A stretch of DNA of 64,000 bases from Actinacidiphila acididurans (GCF_016918855.1 NZ_JADKYB010000028.1:1-64000), one strand, 5' to 3'. Positions 1 through 8,830 are shown, counted from the stretch's first letter. Notes: a model not told the origin generated them from the letters alone. Numbers and translations: made by a program.

Positions 1-286
1 AGGGCACCCCCTCAGAACCCAAAGTGCACCCCCGCACGACCTGAAATCCTTCCGGGCGCACCGCAGTGCGCCATCGCGCCCGCCCAGCACCCTTTTCCGA
101 GGGCACCCCCGCCCGACCTCAAACATTTCCGGGCGCACCGCCGGGCTCGCCGAAGTGCGTCATCGCGCCCGTCGGAAGACCGCAACCTCCAAGAACCCAA
201 CGGAAAGCCACCCGCATCGAGAAGCCCGGCTCAAAAGCCCAACCCTTTCAAGCCCCTTCCGGCACAAGGACGCCCACCGGGCACCC
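1..286. other. Non-coding left edge with degenerate repeat
   Basis: No convincing coding region was found. Two degenerate copies of one unit follow each other. AGGGCACCCC occurs at 1 and at 100, TTCCGGGCGCACCGC occurs exactly at 50-64 and 127-141, and each unit ends in CATCGCGCCCG. The spacing differs between matching blocks (99 bp and 77 bp), so indels separate the copies. The stretch lies downstream of the ROK regulator gene. Confidence 0.5.
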
Positions 287-1501
287 TCACCCCGCGGGAG
301 CGAAAAGCGTTTCCTGGGCCGCCTCCATCGCCGTGATCACCGCACCGCGCAGAATCGCGCCGCCTTCGACCGCGGTGGGGACGACGTCCGTCCGCAGCGG
401 GGAGAGCGTGGCGAGCCGTTCGCCGACCAGTACGGCCAGGCGCTCGCCGCCGGCTTCGCCGATCTCGCCGGCCAGGACGACCCGCCCGGGGTCGAGGACG
501 GCGCAGACGGCGGCCGCTCCTATGGCGATGCGCAGGGCGAGTTCGGACAGGAAGGCCGTCCCGGCGGGCCCGGCGGTAAGGGCCGCGCGGACCATCGAGG
601 CGGCGGCGGCCGCGTCGCCCGCGGGGTCGGGGGCGAAGCCGTTTGCGGCGGCGAGCGCGCAGACCGCCTCGCTGGCCACGAGCCCGTGGTAGCCGTCGTC
701 GCAGTCGGCGGCGTTGGGCAGGTCGCCGCTCCGGGAGACGGGCAGGTAGCCGACCTCGCCGGCGCCGCCGGAATTGCCACGGCGCAGCCGCCCGTCGAGG
801 ACGACGCCGGCGCCGACCCCGCCGCCGATCCACAGCAGGACGAAGGTGTCGCCCTCGTCCGCGCCGCGGGCCGCCCGGATCCGCTGCTCGGCGACGGCCG
901 CCAGGTTGACCTCGTTCTCCAGCAGCACCGGCACCCGCAGCCGGTGCCGTACCTCGTCGACCAGGTCGGCGTGCCAGCGGGGCAGCAGGCCGGCCGGGCG
1001 CAGCCGGCCGGTGGCGGGGTCGATCAGGCCGGGCGCGCCGCAGGCGACGGTGTGCAGGGGGACGTCGCCCGCGGCCCGCCGGGCCTCGCCGAGCACGCGC
1101 AGGCCGGACTCCACGACGCCGGCCGGGTCGGCACCCTCGGGGACCCGCACCGAGGAGCGGGCGACGGTACGGCCGAGGAGGTCGGCGATCTCCACGCCGA
1201 TGCTCCCGACGCGTACATCGAGCCCGGCGACGTACGCTCGATGAGCGACGATGCCGTAGACCCGGGCGTTGGGACCGCGCCGGTCCTCGCCCGACTCGCC
1301 GACCACCTCGATCAGCCCGGAGACCTGGAGGCGTTCGACCAGGTCGGCCACGCTCGGCCGGGACATGCCGGTGAGTTCCTTCAACTGCCCAGCGGTGAGC
1401 GGCCCTTCCTCCTGGAGCAGGCGCAGGGCGAGCCGGTCGTTGATGGCGCGGGCGGTACGCGGTGACGCTCCCCGGCCGGGACGCTCACGGGTGACGGTCA
1501 T
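287..1501 (-). CDS. ROK-family transcriptional regulator
   Basis: Sugar-responsive repressor of the ROK (repressor, ORF, kinase) family, 404 residues, the usual size for a ROK regulator. Residues about 20-70 form a MarR-like winged helix (LKELTGMSRPSVADLVERL). From about residue 85 there is a ROK sugar-kinase-like fold with a glycine-rich turn (WIGGGVGAGVVLDG) and the segment LLENEVNLAAVAEQR. The cysteine-rich zinc motif typical of ROK proteins is not intact: only C-D-D-G remains where CxCGxxGC is expected. The gene diverges from the MFS transporter across a 104-bp gap that holds a candidate operator, so it probably controls that transporter and itself. The sugar ligand cannot be read from the sequence. 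Confidence 0.85.
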   Translation of the reverse strand: MTVTRERPGRGASPRTARAINDRLALRLLQEEGPLTAGQLKELTGMSRPSVADLVERLQVSGLIEVVGESGEDRRGPNARVYGIVAHRAYVAGLDVRVGSIGVEIADLLGRTVARSSVRVPEGADPAGVVESGLRVLGEARRAAGDVPLHTVACGAPGLIDPATGRLRPAGLLPRWHADLVDEVRHRLRVPVLLENEVNLAAVAEQRIRAARGADEGDTFVLLWIGGGVGAGVVLDGRLRRGNSGGAGEVGYLPVSRSGDLPNAADCDDGYHGLVASEAVCALAAANGFAPDPAGDAAAAASMVRAALTAGPAGTAFLSELALRIAIGAAAVCAVLDPGRVVLAGEIGEAGGERLAVLVGERLATLSPLRTDVVPTAVEGGAILRGAVITAMEAAQETLFAPAG

Positions 1502-1568
1502 GCGGTGATCCTCCCAGACCGCGCCGGGCGGACGCGGTCGACCGTCATCAGGGTCACGGTAAAAACCC

Positions 1569-1598
1569 CTAACTTTCAGGCAGGCTTCCTGTTAGTTT
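1569..1598 (+). promoter_or_regulatory. Candidate MFS promoter with imperfect dyad operator
   Basis: CTAAC (1569-1573) and GTTAG (1591-1595) form the outer arms of a 27-bp imperfect dyad. It overlaps a possible -10 element, TAGTTT (1593-1598), only 7 nt before the MFS ATG. No ribosome-binding site precedes that ATG, so the transcript may be leaderless. No good -35 hexamer was found. The position between a ROK gene and a transporter suggests the ROK operator. Confidence 0.35.
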
Positions 1599-1605
1599 AC
1601 CGGGC

Positions 1606-2850
1606 ATGAGTCCGCACAGTGCCGGCGCCGCCGACGCGCCCGTCTTCGACGTCCGCCGCGCCCACCTCGCCCTGGCCGCGGCCTTCGCCGTGCACGGTTC
1701 GGTGACCGGCACGTTCGCCACGCGCATTCCGTGGCTCAAGGACCATCTGGGGCTCGGCGCGGGCGCGCTGGGGCTGGCCCTGGCCTGCCCCGCGATCGGC
1801 TCGTCGCTGATGATGCCGCTGGCCGGCCGGCTGATGCACCGGTTCGGCTCGCGCACCGCGATGCGGCTGCTGCTGAGCATGTGGTGCGCGGTGCTGGCGC
1901 TGCCCGCACTGGCGCCGGGCCTGCCGTGGCTGTGCCTGAGCCTGCTGGCGTTCGGCGCCAGCGCCGGGATGGCGGACGTGGTGATGAACGCCATGGGCGT
2001 CGCCGTCGAGGAGCGCAAGGGCAAGTCGATCATGTCCGGGCTGCACGGCATGTGGAGCGTGGGCACGCTGGTCGGCGCGGCGATCGGCGTGCCGGCCGCG
2101 CACGCCGGGCTGGACGGCCGGATCCACCTGGCGTCCATGGCGGCGCTGCTGGTGGTGCTGGCCGTACTGGTCTGCTCGCGCGTGCCGGACCTGCACCCCT
2201 CCCCCGGCGAGGCCGCGCCGCCGCGGTTCGCGCTGCCGCCGCGGGCGGCACTGGTGATCGGCGCGGTCGGCTTCTGCGCGGTGTTCGCCGAGGGCGGCAG
2301 CGCCGACTGGTGCGCGGTCTACCTGCGGGACGTCGCGCACGCCTCGCCGGCGATCGCGGCCGTGGCGTACACCGCGTTCTCCTGCACCATGGCCGGCGCC
2401 CGGCTGATGGGCGACTTCGTCGTACGCCGGTTCGGCGCGGCGCGCACCCTGCGGGTGGGCGGGACGATCGCCGCCACGGGCGGCCTGCTGGTGGTGCTGG
2501 CCCGCACCCCGGTCCCGGCCATCGCGGGCTTCGCGCTGCTGGGGGTCGGGATATCCGTCACCGTGCCGCTGTGCTTCGCCGCCGCGGGGCGGCGCGGACC
2601 GGTGCCGAGCCAGGCGATAGCGGGCGTGGCCACGGTGACGTACACCTCCGGCCTGGTCGCCCCGGCGGCCATCGGCGGCATCGCCGGCGCCAGCTCCCTG
2701 ACCGCGTCCTTCTGCCTGGTCACCGTGCTGACCCTGGGCCTGGTCCTGGGTGCGGGTGTGGTCGATCCGAGCCGGGGCGAGGTGGCCGGTGCCAAGGCCG
2801 CGGTGCCCTCGGGTGTCCCGGCGGCGAGCACCGGCACACCGGCGGAATGA
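1606..2850 (+). CDS. MFS transporter
   Basis: Major facilitator superfamily membrane transporter, 414 residues, with hydrophobic segments consistent with 12 transmembrane helices. It resembles the YbjJ-like branch. The first half contains LMHRFGSRTAMRLLL, an MFS loop 2-3-like element, and the second half repeats the pattern with FVVRRFGAARTLRVGG, as expected for two six-helix bundles. No substrate-specific motif is recognised. It diverges from a ROK repressor, which suggests export or uptake of a sugar or sugar derivative under that regulator. The ATG at 1606 has no visible Shine-Dalgarno sequence. The C-terminus is a short Ala/Pro/Ser-rich cytoplasmic tail. Confidence 0.85.
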   Translation: MSPHSAGAADAPVFDVRRAHLALAAAFAVHGSVTGTFATRIPWLKDHLGLGAGALGLALACPAIGSSLMMPLAGRLMHRFGSRTAMRLLLSMWCAVLALPALAPGLPWLCLSLLAFGASAGMADVVMNAMGVAVEERKGKSIMSGLHGMWSVGTLVGAAIGVPAAHAGLDGRIHLASMAALLVVLAVLVCSRVPDLHPSPGEAAPPRFALPPRAALVIGAVGFCAVFAEGGSADWCAVYLRDVAHASPAIAAVAYTAFSCTMAGARLMGDFVVRRFGAARTLRVGGTIAATGGLLVVLARTPVPAIAGFALLGVGISVTVPLCFAAAGRRGPVPSQAIAGVATVTYTSGLVAPAAIGGIAGASSLTASFCLVTVLTLGLVLGAGVVDPSRGEVAGAKAAVPSGVPAASTGTPAE

Positions 2851-2921
2851 CGGAGTCCGCCCGGCCTCGCCCGCGCCACCGGCGCCGGGCACGCCGAAGG
2901 GCGGACTCGGGAACGAAGAAA

Positions 2922-2962
2922 GGTCCGGCGGGCGCGCACGGGGGAATCGAGCCCGCCGGACC
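2922..2962 (+). terminator. Hairpin downstream of the MFS gene
   Basis: Perfect 12-bp arms GGTCCGGCGGGC (2922-2933) and GCCCGCCGGACC (2951-2962) enclose a 17-nt loop, 72 bp after the transporter stop. This is a likely factor-independent terminator without a T-run, as is common in Streptomyces. Confidence 0.6.
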
Positions 2963-3123
2963 GTGTCTCCACGTTAGCGTTCCCTCACGCGGAGTGGAGT
3001 ACGAACCCGGCCATTTCATCTCGCGGGATTACGCCATGGCACAGGCGCGCCGCCGTCCCGGTGTCCTGCGACGGACGCTCTGACGTCGGGACCCGGCCGC
3101 CGGCGGGCAGGTCGGGGGGCGGG

Positions 3124-3981
3124 TCAGCGTACCGTCAGGTCCTGCAGGCCCACCACGCGCAGCAGTTGGAGCCGCTCGTGGGCGTCCGTGCCGGGCCGGG
3201 CGGTGTAGATGATCAACCGCTGGTCGTGCTCGGCGCTCAGCAGCACCTCGCAGTCCAGTTCGAGGTGACCCACCACCGGGTGGCGGAACCGCTTGGTGTC
3301 CATCCGACGCACGGCGACCACGTGTTCGTCCCACAGCCGCGCGAAGTCCGGGCTCGTCGCCCGCAGTTCGGCCACCAGCGCGGCCGGGCGCGGGTCGTCC
3401 GGGCGGGCGGCCTGCAGGGCGCGCAGGTTCGCCACGTGCGCGCGCATCAGCGGTTCGCGGTCCTCGGGATAGAACACCTCGCGGGCCGCGGGGTCGGTGA
3501 ACATCCGCCGGACCACGTTGCGCATGGCCGGCGGCCGGGCGGAGAAGTCGCCGAGCAGGGCCGCCGCCATGGTGTTCTGCGCGAGGACGTCACCGAAGTC
3601 GCTGAGCACCTGGGCGGGCGTGTCGTGCAGCCGGTCCAGCACCAGCAGCAGTCCGGGCCGGACGTGACCGCTCCCGGCGCCGGTGCGGCTCGGCGGCTCC
3701 TCGCCGGACAGGTGGAACAGGTGGTCCCGCTCGTCCTCGGTCAGCCGCAGGGCCCGGGCCAGCGCGGTGAGCATCTGCCGCGAGGGGCGCGGGCCGCGGG
3801 ACTGCTCCAGCCGCGTGTAGTAGTCCACCGACATGCCCGCGAGCTGGGCCACCTCCTCCCGGCGCAGCCCGGGGGTACGCCGCCGGGCCCCCTCGGCCAG
3901 GCCCACATCGGCGGGGGCCAGGCGGGTCCGGCAGCGGCGCAGGAAATCGGCGAGTTCAAGGCGATTCACACCCTCCAGCAT
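3124..3981 (-). CDS. XRE-family regulator with MmyB-like domain
   Basis: DNA-binding regulator of 285 residues. The N-terminal third is an XRE helix-turn-helix (about residues 10-70, with GLRREEVAQLAGMSVDYYTR and RLEQSRGPRPS). The remainder matches the MmyB-like ligand-binding domain common in Streptomyces regulators (ending DQRLIIYTARPGTDAHERLQ). I chose the ATG at 3981 (MLEGVNRLELADFL) because the reading frame upstream looks like non-coding sequence. The gene diverges from an atypical SDR gene across 149 bp. Regulators of this class often control a divergent oxidoreductase, so the SDR is the likely target. Confidence 0.85.
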   Translation of the reverse strand: MLEGVNRLELADFLRRCRTRLAPADVGLAEGARRRTPGLRREEVAQLAGMSVDYYTRLEQSRGPRPSRQMLTALARALRLTEDERDHLFHLSGEEPPSRTGAGSGHVRPGLLLVLDRLHDTPAQVLSDFGDVLAQNTMAAALLGDFSARPPAMRNVVRRMFTDPAAREVFYPEDREPLMRAHVANLRALQAARPDDPRPAALVAELRATSPDFARLWDEHVVAVRRMDTKRFRHPVVGHLELDCEVLLSAEHDQRLIIYTARPGTDAHERLQLLRVVGLQDLTVR

Positions 3982-4130
3982 GCGGCCGGACCGGCCCCGT
4001 ATCCAGGGAGTGGCACTCCCCGGATCAGCGGGTCTCTGCCGCTTCCTGGCCGGCCCGCGCAGCCTGGACCACGGGCCGCCCGGAGCAGGAGGCGGCACGA
4101 CACCTACCCGTACGGAGAAGGAGCGCGGGC

Positions 4131-5000
4131 ATGAGGATTCTGGTCACAGGGGCGACGGGACAGGTCGGACGCAGGTTCGTCCCCCGGCTGCTGCGGCGGG
4201 CGGTCGCGGCGAGCGGGGGCGGCAGCGTACGCGTGCTGGTGCGCGACGCGGCGCGGGCCGAGCCGTTCGCGGAGCTCGGCGCCGAGGTGATGGAAGGCGA
4301 CCTGCGGGACGGCAAGGCGGTGCGGGCCGCGGTCGAGGGGATGGACGCGGTGGTCAATGTCGCCGCCGCCTTCCGCGGGGTGGCGGGCGACGAGACCTGG
4401 GCGGTGTGCCGCGACGCGGCCGTGGAGCTCGGCGAGGCCGCCCTGGAGGCGGGCGTGGGCCGCTTCGTGCAGGTGAGCACCACCTTGGTGTACGGCGCGG
4501 GGTACGGCCGCCCGGCCGTCGAGGACGACGAGCCCAAGCCGCTGGACACCCGGGGCGATTACCCCGCGGCCAAGCTGGCGGCCGAGCGGCACCTGCTGGG
4601 CCTGCACCGCGAGCGCGGCTTCGACGTGCGGGTGGCACGCCTGGCGTTCGTCTACGGCGAGGGCGACCCGCACCTGGCCCAGTCGCTGCGCTGGGCCGGG
4701 ACCTGGGCCGCACACCACCGGCTCCACCTGGTCCACCACGCCGACGTCGCCCAGGGCGTGCTGCGGGTGCTGCTCGCGGACGGCATCGCCGGCCGGATCT
4801 ACAACATCGCCGACGACGCGCCGGCCACCGCGGTCGAACTCCACCAACTGGCAGGCGTCGAACCCCCGGCGGACGCGCCCGGCCGTCCGCTGCCCGACCC
4901 GTGGGAGGGCATCGCCTCCACCCTCCGGCTGCGCGACGAACTGGGCTTCCGCCCGCTCTACCCGTCGGTGTGGACGGCGCGGGACGCGGGAGTGCTGTGA
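4131..5000 (+). CDS. NAD-dependent epimerase/dehydratase (extended/atypical SDR)
   Basis: Rossmann-fold oxidoreductase or epimerase of 289 residues. The N-terminal dinucleotide motif is GATGQVG (residues 6-12). The SDR catalytic pair appears as Y-P-A-A-K, preceded by the serine-containing VQVSTTLVYGAG. The C-terminal half is short, with IYNIADDAPATA as in NAD-dependent epimerases, so the substrate is probably a nucleotide sugar or small carbonyl compound; which one is not evident. AAGGAG lies 7 nt before the ATG. It is divergent from the XRE/MmyB regulator and convergent with the flavoenzyme downstream. Confidence 0.8.
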   Translation: MRILVTGATGQVGRRFVPRLLRRAVAASGGGSVRVLVRDAARAEPFAELGAEVMEGDLRDGKAVRAAVEGMDAVVNVAAAFRGVAGDETWAVCRDAAVELGEAALEAGVGRFVQVSTTLVYGAGYGRPAVEDDEPKPLDTRGDYPAAKLAAERHLLGLHRERGFDVRVARLAFVYGEGDPHLAQSLRWAGTWAAHHRLHLVHHADVAQGVLRVLLADGIAGRIYNIADDAPATAVELHQLAGVEPPADAPGRPLPDPWEGIASTLRLRDELGFRPLYPSVWTARDAGVL

Positions 5001-5004
5001 CGGC

Positions 5005-5031
5005 CTGACCCGCGGGTCCGGGCGGGGTCAG
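5005..5031. terminator. Bidirectional terminator between convergent genes
   Basis: CTGACCC (5005-5011) pairs with GGGTCAG (5025-5031). The right arm overlaps the stop codon of the convergent flavoenzyme gene. Its position between two converging genes 27 bp apart supports a shared terminator. Confidence 0.5.
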
Positions 5032-6731
5032 TCCTCCGGCAGGCGGACCGGGGCGATCTCGTCGTAGGCGTCGCCCGGGCCGGGGTTGAGGGGGTCGGTG
5101 GTGCCGCCGAGGTGGTGCATGACGCCCCACACCGCGTTGAGGGCGGTCTGCACGGCGCCCTCGGCCCACCCGGCGGTCCAGGAGATGTCGTCGCCGGCCA
5201 GGAACAGCCCGCGCCGGCCGGCGGGCAGCGCGTCCTGCATGAAGTGGGTGAACAGCCGCCGCTGGTAGCGGTAGTGGCCGGGCAGGTTGGCCTTGAAGGC
5301 GCCCATGAAGTAGGGCTCGTTCTCCCAGGAGACCGTGACCGGGTTGCCGATGACGTGCCGGCGGATGTCCACCCCGGGGTAGATCTCACCGAGCGAGGCC
5401 AGCATGACCTCCATCCGCTCGTGGGCGCTCAGTGGCAGCCACTTGAGGCTGTCGTCGGACCAGGTGTACGACAGGCAGATCGCGGCGGGCCGGTCCGGGC
5501 CGTTCTCCAGCAGATAGGTGCCGCGGGTCATCCGGTCGGTGAGCGTCATCGACATCAGGTCGCGGCCGGTGCGCGGGTCCGTGTCCCGCCAGAACGGCCG
5601 GTCGACCGGGACGAACAGCTTGCTGGACGCCATGTAGTGGGTGCGTTCGATGGCCGTCCAGTGGTCGATCGGGAAGAGCGAGTCGTCGCAGGCGATCTTG
5701 GACAGCAGCATCCAGCTCTGCGCGGTGAAGACCGCGGCCCGGTACGTACGGATGTCGCCGGTGGCGTCCGTGACGGTGATCCGGTCGCCGGCGGTGCGGT
5801 GCAGGCCGGTGACCGCCGGGCGGTGCCGCCCCTCGTGCAGGGAGCGCAGCGAGGTGCCGCGCGGCCAGTGCACGAGCTTGTCCGGTTCGCGTTCCCACAG
5901 CCGCAGCGGGAGTTGCTGGCTGCCGCCGACGATGCCGCGGTGCTCGTCGTCGGCACCGGTGTAGACCACCCGCAGGATCTCCAGGATGGAGTTGGGGAAG
6001 TCGGTGTCCCAGCCGCCGGTGCCGAAGCCGACCTGGCCGAATATCTCCCGGTGCCGGAAGGAGGCGAAGGCCGGGGAGGCGCACAGGAAGCCGTAGAAGG
6101 TCTGGTTGTCCAGCTTCTCCACCAGGTCCGACCAGATCGCGCGGATCGCCGGCACGTCGCGCTCGCGCAGGGCGCGCTGCATCCGCGAGAAGTCCGCGCC
6201 CTCCTCCAGGCAGGCGTTCCAGGCGTCCATCACCTGGCGGTAGACGTCGGGCAGGTCGTCCAGGGTGGTGGCGTAGTGGCTGACGCCCTTGAGGTCGATC
6301 ACCGTGGACGGGGTGACCGGGGCCAGCGGGTTGGGGAACGGCTCGGTGCGCAGCCCCACCAGGTCCACGTAGTGCTGGAAGGCGGTGGACGACGGCGGGA
6401 AGCGCATCGCGCCGAGTTCCGCGGTCAGTTCCGGGTCGCAGCCGTCGAAGCCGACCGTGCGCAGCCGGCCGCCGATCCGGTCGGCCTCGTAGACCACCGG
6501 CCGCAGTCCCATCCGCATCAGTTCGTACGCGGCCACGATCCCGGACAGCCCGCCGCCGATGACCGCGACCTCGGTACCGTGCTCGGTGGGCGGCACCGCG
6601 CCCAGCCCCGCCGGGTGGGCGAGGAAGTCGTCGTAGGGGAACGGGAAGTCCGGCCCGACCATGGTGATCGGCGGCTCGTGCCGTGCCTGCTCGTGCTGCT
6701 CGTCGTGGACGGCGGTGGGCACGGACGTCAT
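5028..6731 (-). CDS. Flavin amine oxidase, tryptophan 2-monooxygenase/L-amino-acid oxidase-like
   Basis: FAD-dependent amine or amino-acid oxidase of 567 residues. The FAD-binding motif is VIGGGLSG (57-64), followed by the acidic ribose-binding E82 and a GGR motif (87-89). ELGAMRFPPS (about 105-114) is the segment I associate with tryptophan 2-monooxygenase and phenylalanine 2-monooxygenase, which convert the amino acid to its amide. The C-terminal FAD contact region is FLAGDDISWTAGWAEGA. About 45 N-terminal residues precede the dinucleotide fold, and no signal peptide is seen, so it is cytoplasmic. A nitrilase-family amidase lies immediately upstream in the same direction (70-bp gap), which fits a two-step route from amino acid to amide to acid. 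A plain amine or L-amino-acid oxidase remains possible. Confidence 0.75.
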   Translation of the reverse strand: MTSVPTAVHDEQHEQARHEPPITMVGPDFPFPYDDFLAHPAGLGAVPPTEHGTEVAVIGGGLSGIVAAYELMRMGLRPVVYEADRIGGRLRTVGFDGCDPELTAELGAMRFPPSSTAFQHYVDLVGLRTEPFPNPLAPVTPSTVIDLKGVSHYATTLDDLPDVYRQVMDAWNACLEEGADFSRMQRALRERDVPAIRAIWSDLVEKLDNQTFYGFLCASPAFASFRHREIFGQVGFGTGGWDTDFPNSILEILRVVYTGADDEHRGIVGGSQQLPLRLWEREPDKLVHWPRGTSLRSLHEGRHRPAVTGLHRTAGDRITVTDATGDIRTYRAAVFTAQSWMLLSKIACDDSLFPIDHWTAIERTHYMASSKLFVPVDRPFWRDTDPRTGRDLMSMTLTDRMTRGTYLLENGPDRPAAICLSYTWSDDSLKWLPLSAHERMEVMLASLGEIYPGVDIRRHVIGNPVTVSWENEPYFMGAFKANLPGHYRYQRRLFTHFMQDALPAGRRGLFLAGDDISWTAGWAEGAVQTALNAVWGVMHHLGGTTDPLNPGPGDAYDEIAPVRLPED

Positions 6732-6801
6732 GGCTCTCCTGCGGTACGGGGTCGTGCGGGGATACGGGGAGCGGGCGTAAAGGGGGTCGCGGGCGCCGGG
6801 G

Positions 6802-7605
6802 TCAGCCGAGGGCGCGGTACAACTCCGGGCGGCGGTCGGTCAGGTACGGGTTCGCCGCGCGGACGGTCCGGGTCAGTGCCGGGTCCACGTCGGCGACCAG
6901 CAGTTCGGCGCCCGCGCCGGCCCGGACCCGGGCGATGCCGTCGGGCCCGGCCAGGCAGCTCAGCCCGGCGAAGTCCCACTCCCCCTCCGGGCCGCACCTG
7001 TTGACGTACGCGATGTACAGGCCGTTCTCGTACGCCCGGGTGGGCACGAGGGTGAGCGGCACGAACTCCTGCGGCCGCATCAGCGCGGTGGGCACCAGCA
7101 GCAGTTCGGTGCCGGCCAGGGCGTGCGCCCGTACCGGCTCGGGGAACTCCACGTCGTAGCAGATCAGCAGGCCCAGCCGGACACCGTCCAGGGTCGCCTG
7201 GACGACCGTGGTGTCGCCCGGGGTGAACGCCTCGCGCTCGTAGGGGCCGTACAGGTGGGTCTTGCGGTAGTCGGCCAGCACGGCGCCGTCCGGGCCGACC
7301 AGCCGTACCGTGTTGAACACGTCGTCGCCGGCCCGCTCCGGCCACCCGTACGCGATGGCGATGCCGTGCCGTGCGGCGATCCCGGCGATCCGCTCCGCCG
7401 TCGGCCCGTCCGCCGGCTCCGCGGCCCGCGCCGCCCCGGCCGCGCCCAGCGCGTACCCGGTCACGAACATCTCGCTGGTCACCAGCAGCCGCGCACCGCG
7501 CTCGGCGGCCCGCCCTGCTGCCTCCGCCAGCACCTCCACACTGTGCGCCACGCTCTCCGGCACCCCGGCCGGCCCTTGCAGCAGGGCAGTGCGCAACGCC
7601 GTCAT
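6802..7605 (-). CDS. Carbon-nitrogen hydrolase (nitrilase superfamily amidase)
   Basis: Amidase or nitrilase of 267 residues with the complete Glu-Lys-Cys triad: E45 in VTSEMFVTG, K115 in DYRKTHLYG and C149 in LLICYDVEFPE. The LICYDVEFPE form is typical of amidases and carbamoylases rather than true nitrilases. AGAGG lies 4 nt before the ATG. It is the first gene of a probable operon with the downstream flavoenzyme, so its likely substrate is the amide that enzyme would make (for example indole-3-acetamide or phenylacetamide). Three phased repeats lie upstream. The pairing is inference; the enzyme family is clear. Confidence 0.85.
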   Translation of the reverse strand: MTALRTALLQGPAGVPESVAHSVEVLAEAAGRAAERGARLLVTSEMFVTGYALGAAGAARAAEPADGPTAERIAGIAARHGIAIAYGWPERAGDDVFNTVRLVGPDGAVLADYRKTHLYGPYEREAFTPGDTTVVQATLDGVRLGLLICYDVEFPEPVRAHALAGTELLLVPTALMRPQEFVPLTLVPTRAYENGLYIAYVNRCGPEGEWDFAGLSCLAGPDGIARVRAGAGAELLVADVDPALTRTVRAANPYLTDRRPELYRALG

Positions 7606-7686
7606 GAAGCCTCTTTCGCCTGGTCAACCGGTATGCGAGCGACTTCATCGAAGGTAAGGCCGCCCGCGACCGGCGGACAAGACGCC

Positions 7687-7750
7687 TTCATTGCGTCCGC
7701 GGCCCCGATTCATTGCGTCGTACGAGGCCGCGACGGCGATTCATTGCGCA
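7687..7750 (-). promoter_or_regulatory. Three phased repeats upstream of the amidase/oxidase operon
   Basis: TTCATTGCG occurs three times in direct orientation, starting at 7687, 7709 and 7740; copies two and three extend to GATTCATTGCG. Spacings of 22 and 31 bp are close to two and three helical turns. The array lies 80-145 bp upstream of the amidase start and could be an operator for a cooperative regulator. Confidence 0.45.
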
Positions 7751-7789
7751 CCCAGCGCCCCACCCGGGGCGCGGGCGTTTTCGGACGGC

Positions 7790-8830
7790 TCAGGGGCGGT
7801 CCTCCGGCTTGGTCTCGGAGCCCTCGGGGTGCTGCTCCTCCGGCGGGCGGCGGGTCCGTCCGGGCGCGATCCGTTCGGCGTCGCCGCCCGAGCCCACGGC
7901 GAAGGTCGCGCTGCCGGGCGAGCGGTCGGCAGGCGGCGTCGCGGGCCCGGGTTCGCTCCCCGTCTCGTCGGCAGCCTTGCGCTCGATTCCGCCGCCCGTG
8001 GCCGCCTGCTCCGCCGTCCCCCGCGTGTTACGACCGGGAGCGTCGCGGGTGCTGCAGGTGCCGGACCAGTTGATCCCCTCCGGGTCGCTGCCGGCCTTCG
8101 GTCCCTTGTCACGGCGGGGTTCCGCCTGCGCGCCGGAGCCGGTGCCGGTGTTCGGGCTCCGGGCGCCGCTGGGGCCGGCCGCCGTGCCGCTGCCGGCCCT
8201 CGGGCCCTGGTCGCTGCCGGCCGGCGGGGCCTCCGTGCCCGTGCCGGCTTCCGGGACCTGGCCACCGGGCTCCGCCTCCGTACCGGTACCGGTTTCCGGA
8301 CCCTTGTCGCCACCGGCCTGCCGAGGCTCGACGCCGGGCGTCGTCCCGGTCGCGGGCTGCGGTTCGCCGGGGCCGCCGCCGGTCCCCACGCCCGCCTCGC
8401 TGCCGGACATCCCCTGCTCCGGGCCCTTCCCGGTATCCCCCTCGGTGCCGGCCGCGCGCCCGGGTGCGCCCGCCGCGCCGACGCCCTCGGAGTCCGCCGG
8501 GGCCTGCTCGCGCGTCTCCAGCCCGTAGTAGCCGTACAGCCGCCGCTCCTGGTCGGCCGACAGGTGCCCTTGATCGTCCAGCGCCACCGTGGGCGCGCTC
8601 TTCACCTTCCCCTTGTTGAACGGCACCTCCAGGTGATCCTCGACCAGCCGGGCCCCGCCGATCGGCACGAACGTCTCATGGGTGCCGAAGAAGCCCGCCC
8701 GCACCGTGACCCACACCGGCTCCCCCGTCACGTCGTCCAGATACATGTGCTTGGCCGGCCCGATCTTCCGCCCCTGCGGGTCGTACACCGGATGCCCCAC
8801 GATCCGGGGTATCTGCTCGCGCGTGATCAT
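7790..8830 (-). CDS. PRC-barrel domain protein with low-complexity tail
   Basis: 346-residue protein whose first 85 or so residues form a PRC-barrel (IVGHPVYDPQGRKIG, then a strand-rich segment and VWVTVRAGFFGTHETFVP), followed by a short conserved segment (QERRLYGYYGLE). The remaining 240 residues are Gly/Pro/Thr/Glu/Ala-rich with recurring GTGTE-like units and no recognisable fold. PRC-barrels occur in ribosome-maturation factors and in small stress-type Streptomyces proteins; no specific function can be assigned. I chose the ATG at 8830 because GGAGG lies 4 nt upstream and the domain starts there. The tail replaces the DUF2382-type C-terminus often seen in relatives, so it may be a rearranged or frameshifted end. 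Confidence 0.7.
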   Translation of the reverse strand: MITREQIPRIVGHPVYDPQGRKIGPAKHMYLDDVTGEPVWVTVRAGFFGTHETFVPIGGARLVEDHLEVPFNKGKVKSAPTVALDDQGHLSADQERRLYGYYGLETREQAPADSEGVGAAGAPGRAAGTEGDTGKGPEQGMSGSEAGVGTGGGPGEPQPATGTTPGVEPRQAGGDKGPETGTGTEAEPGGQVPEAGTGTEAPPAGSDQGPRAGSGTAAGPSGARSPNTGTGSGAQAEPRRDKGPKAGSDPEGINWSGTCSTRDAPGRNTRGTAEQAATGGGIERKAADETGSEPGPATPPADRSPGSATFAVGSGGDAERIAPGRTRRPPEEQHPEGSETKPEDRP

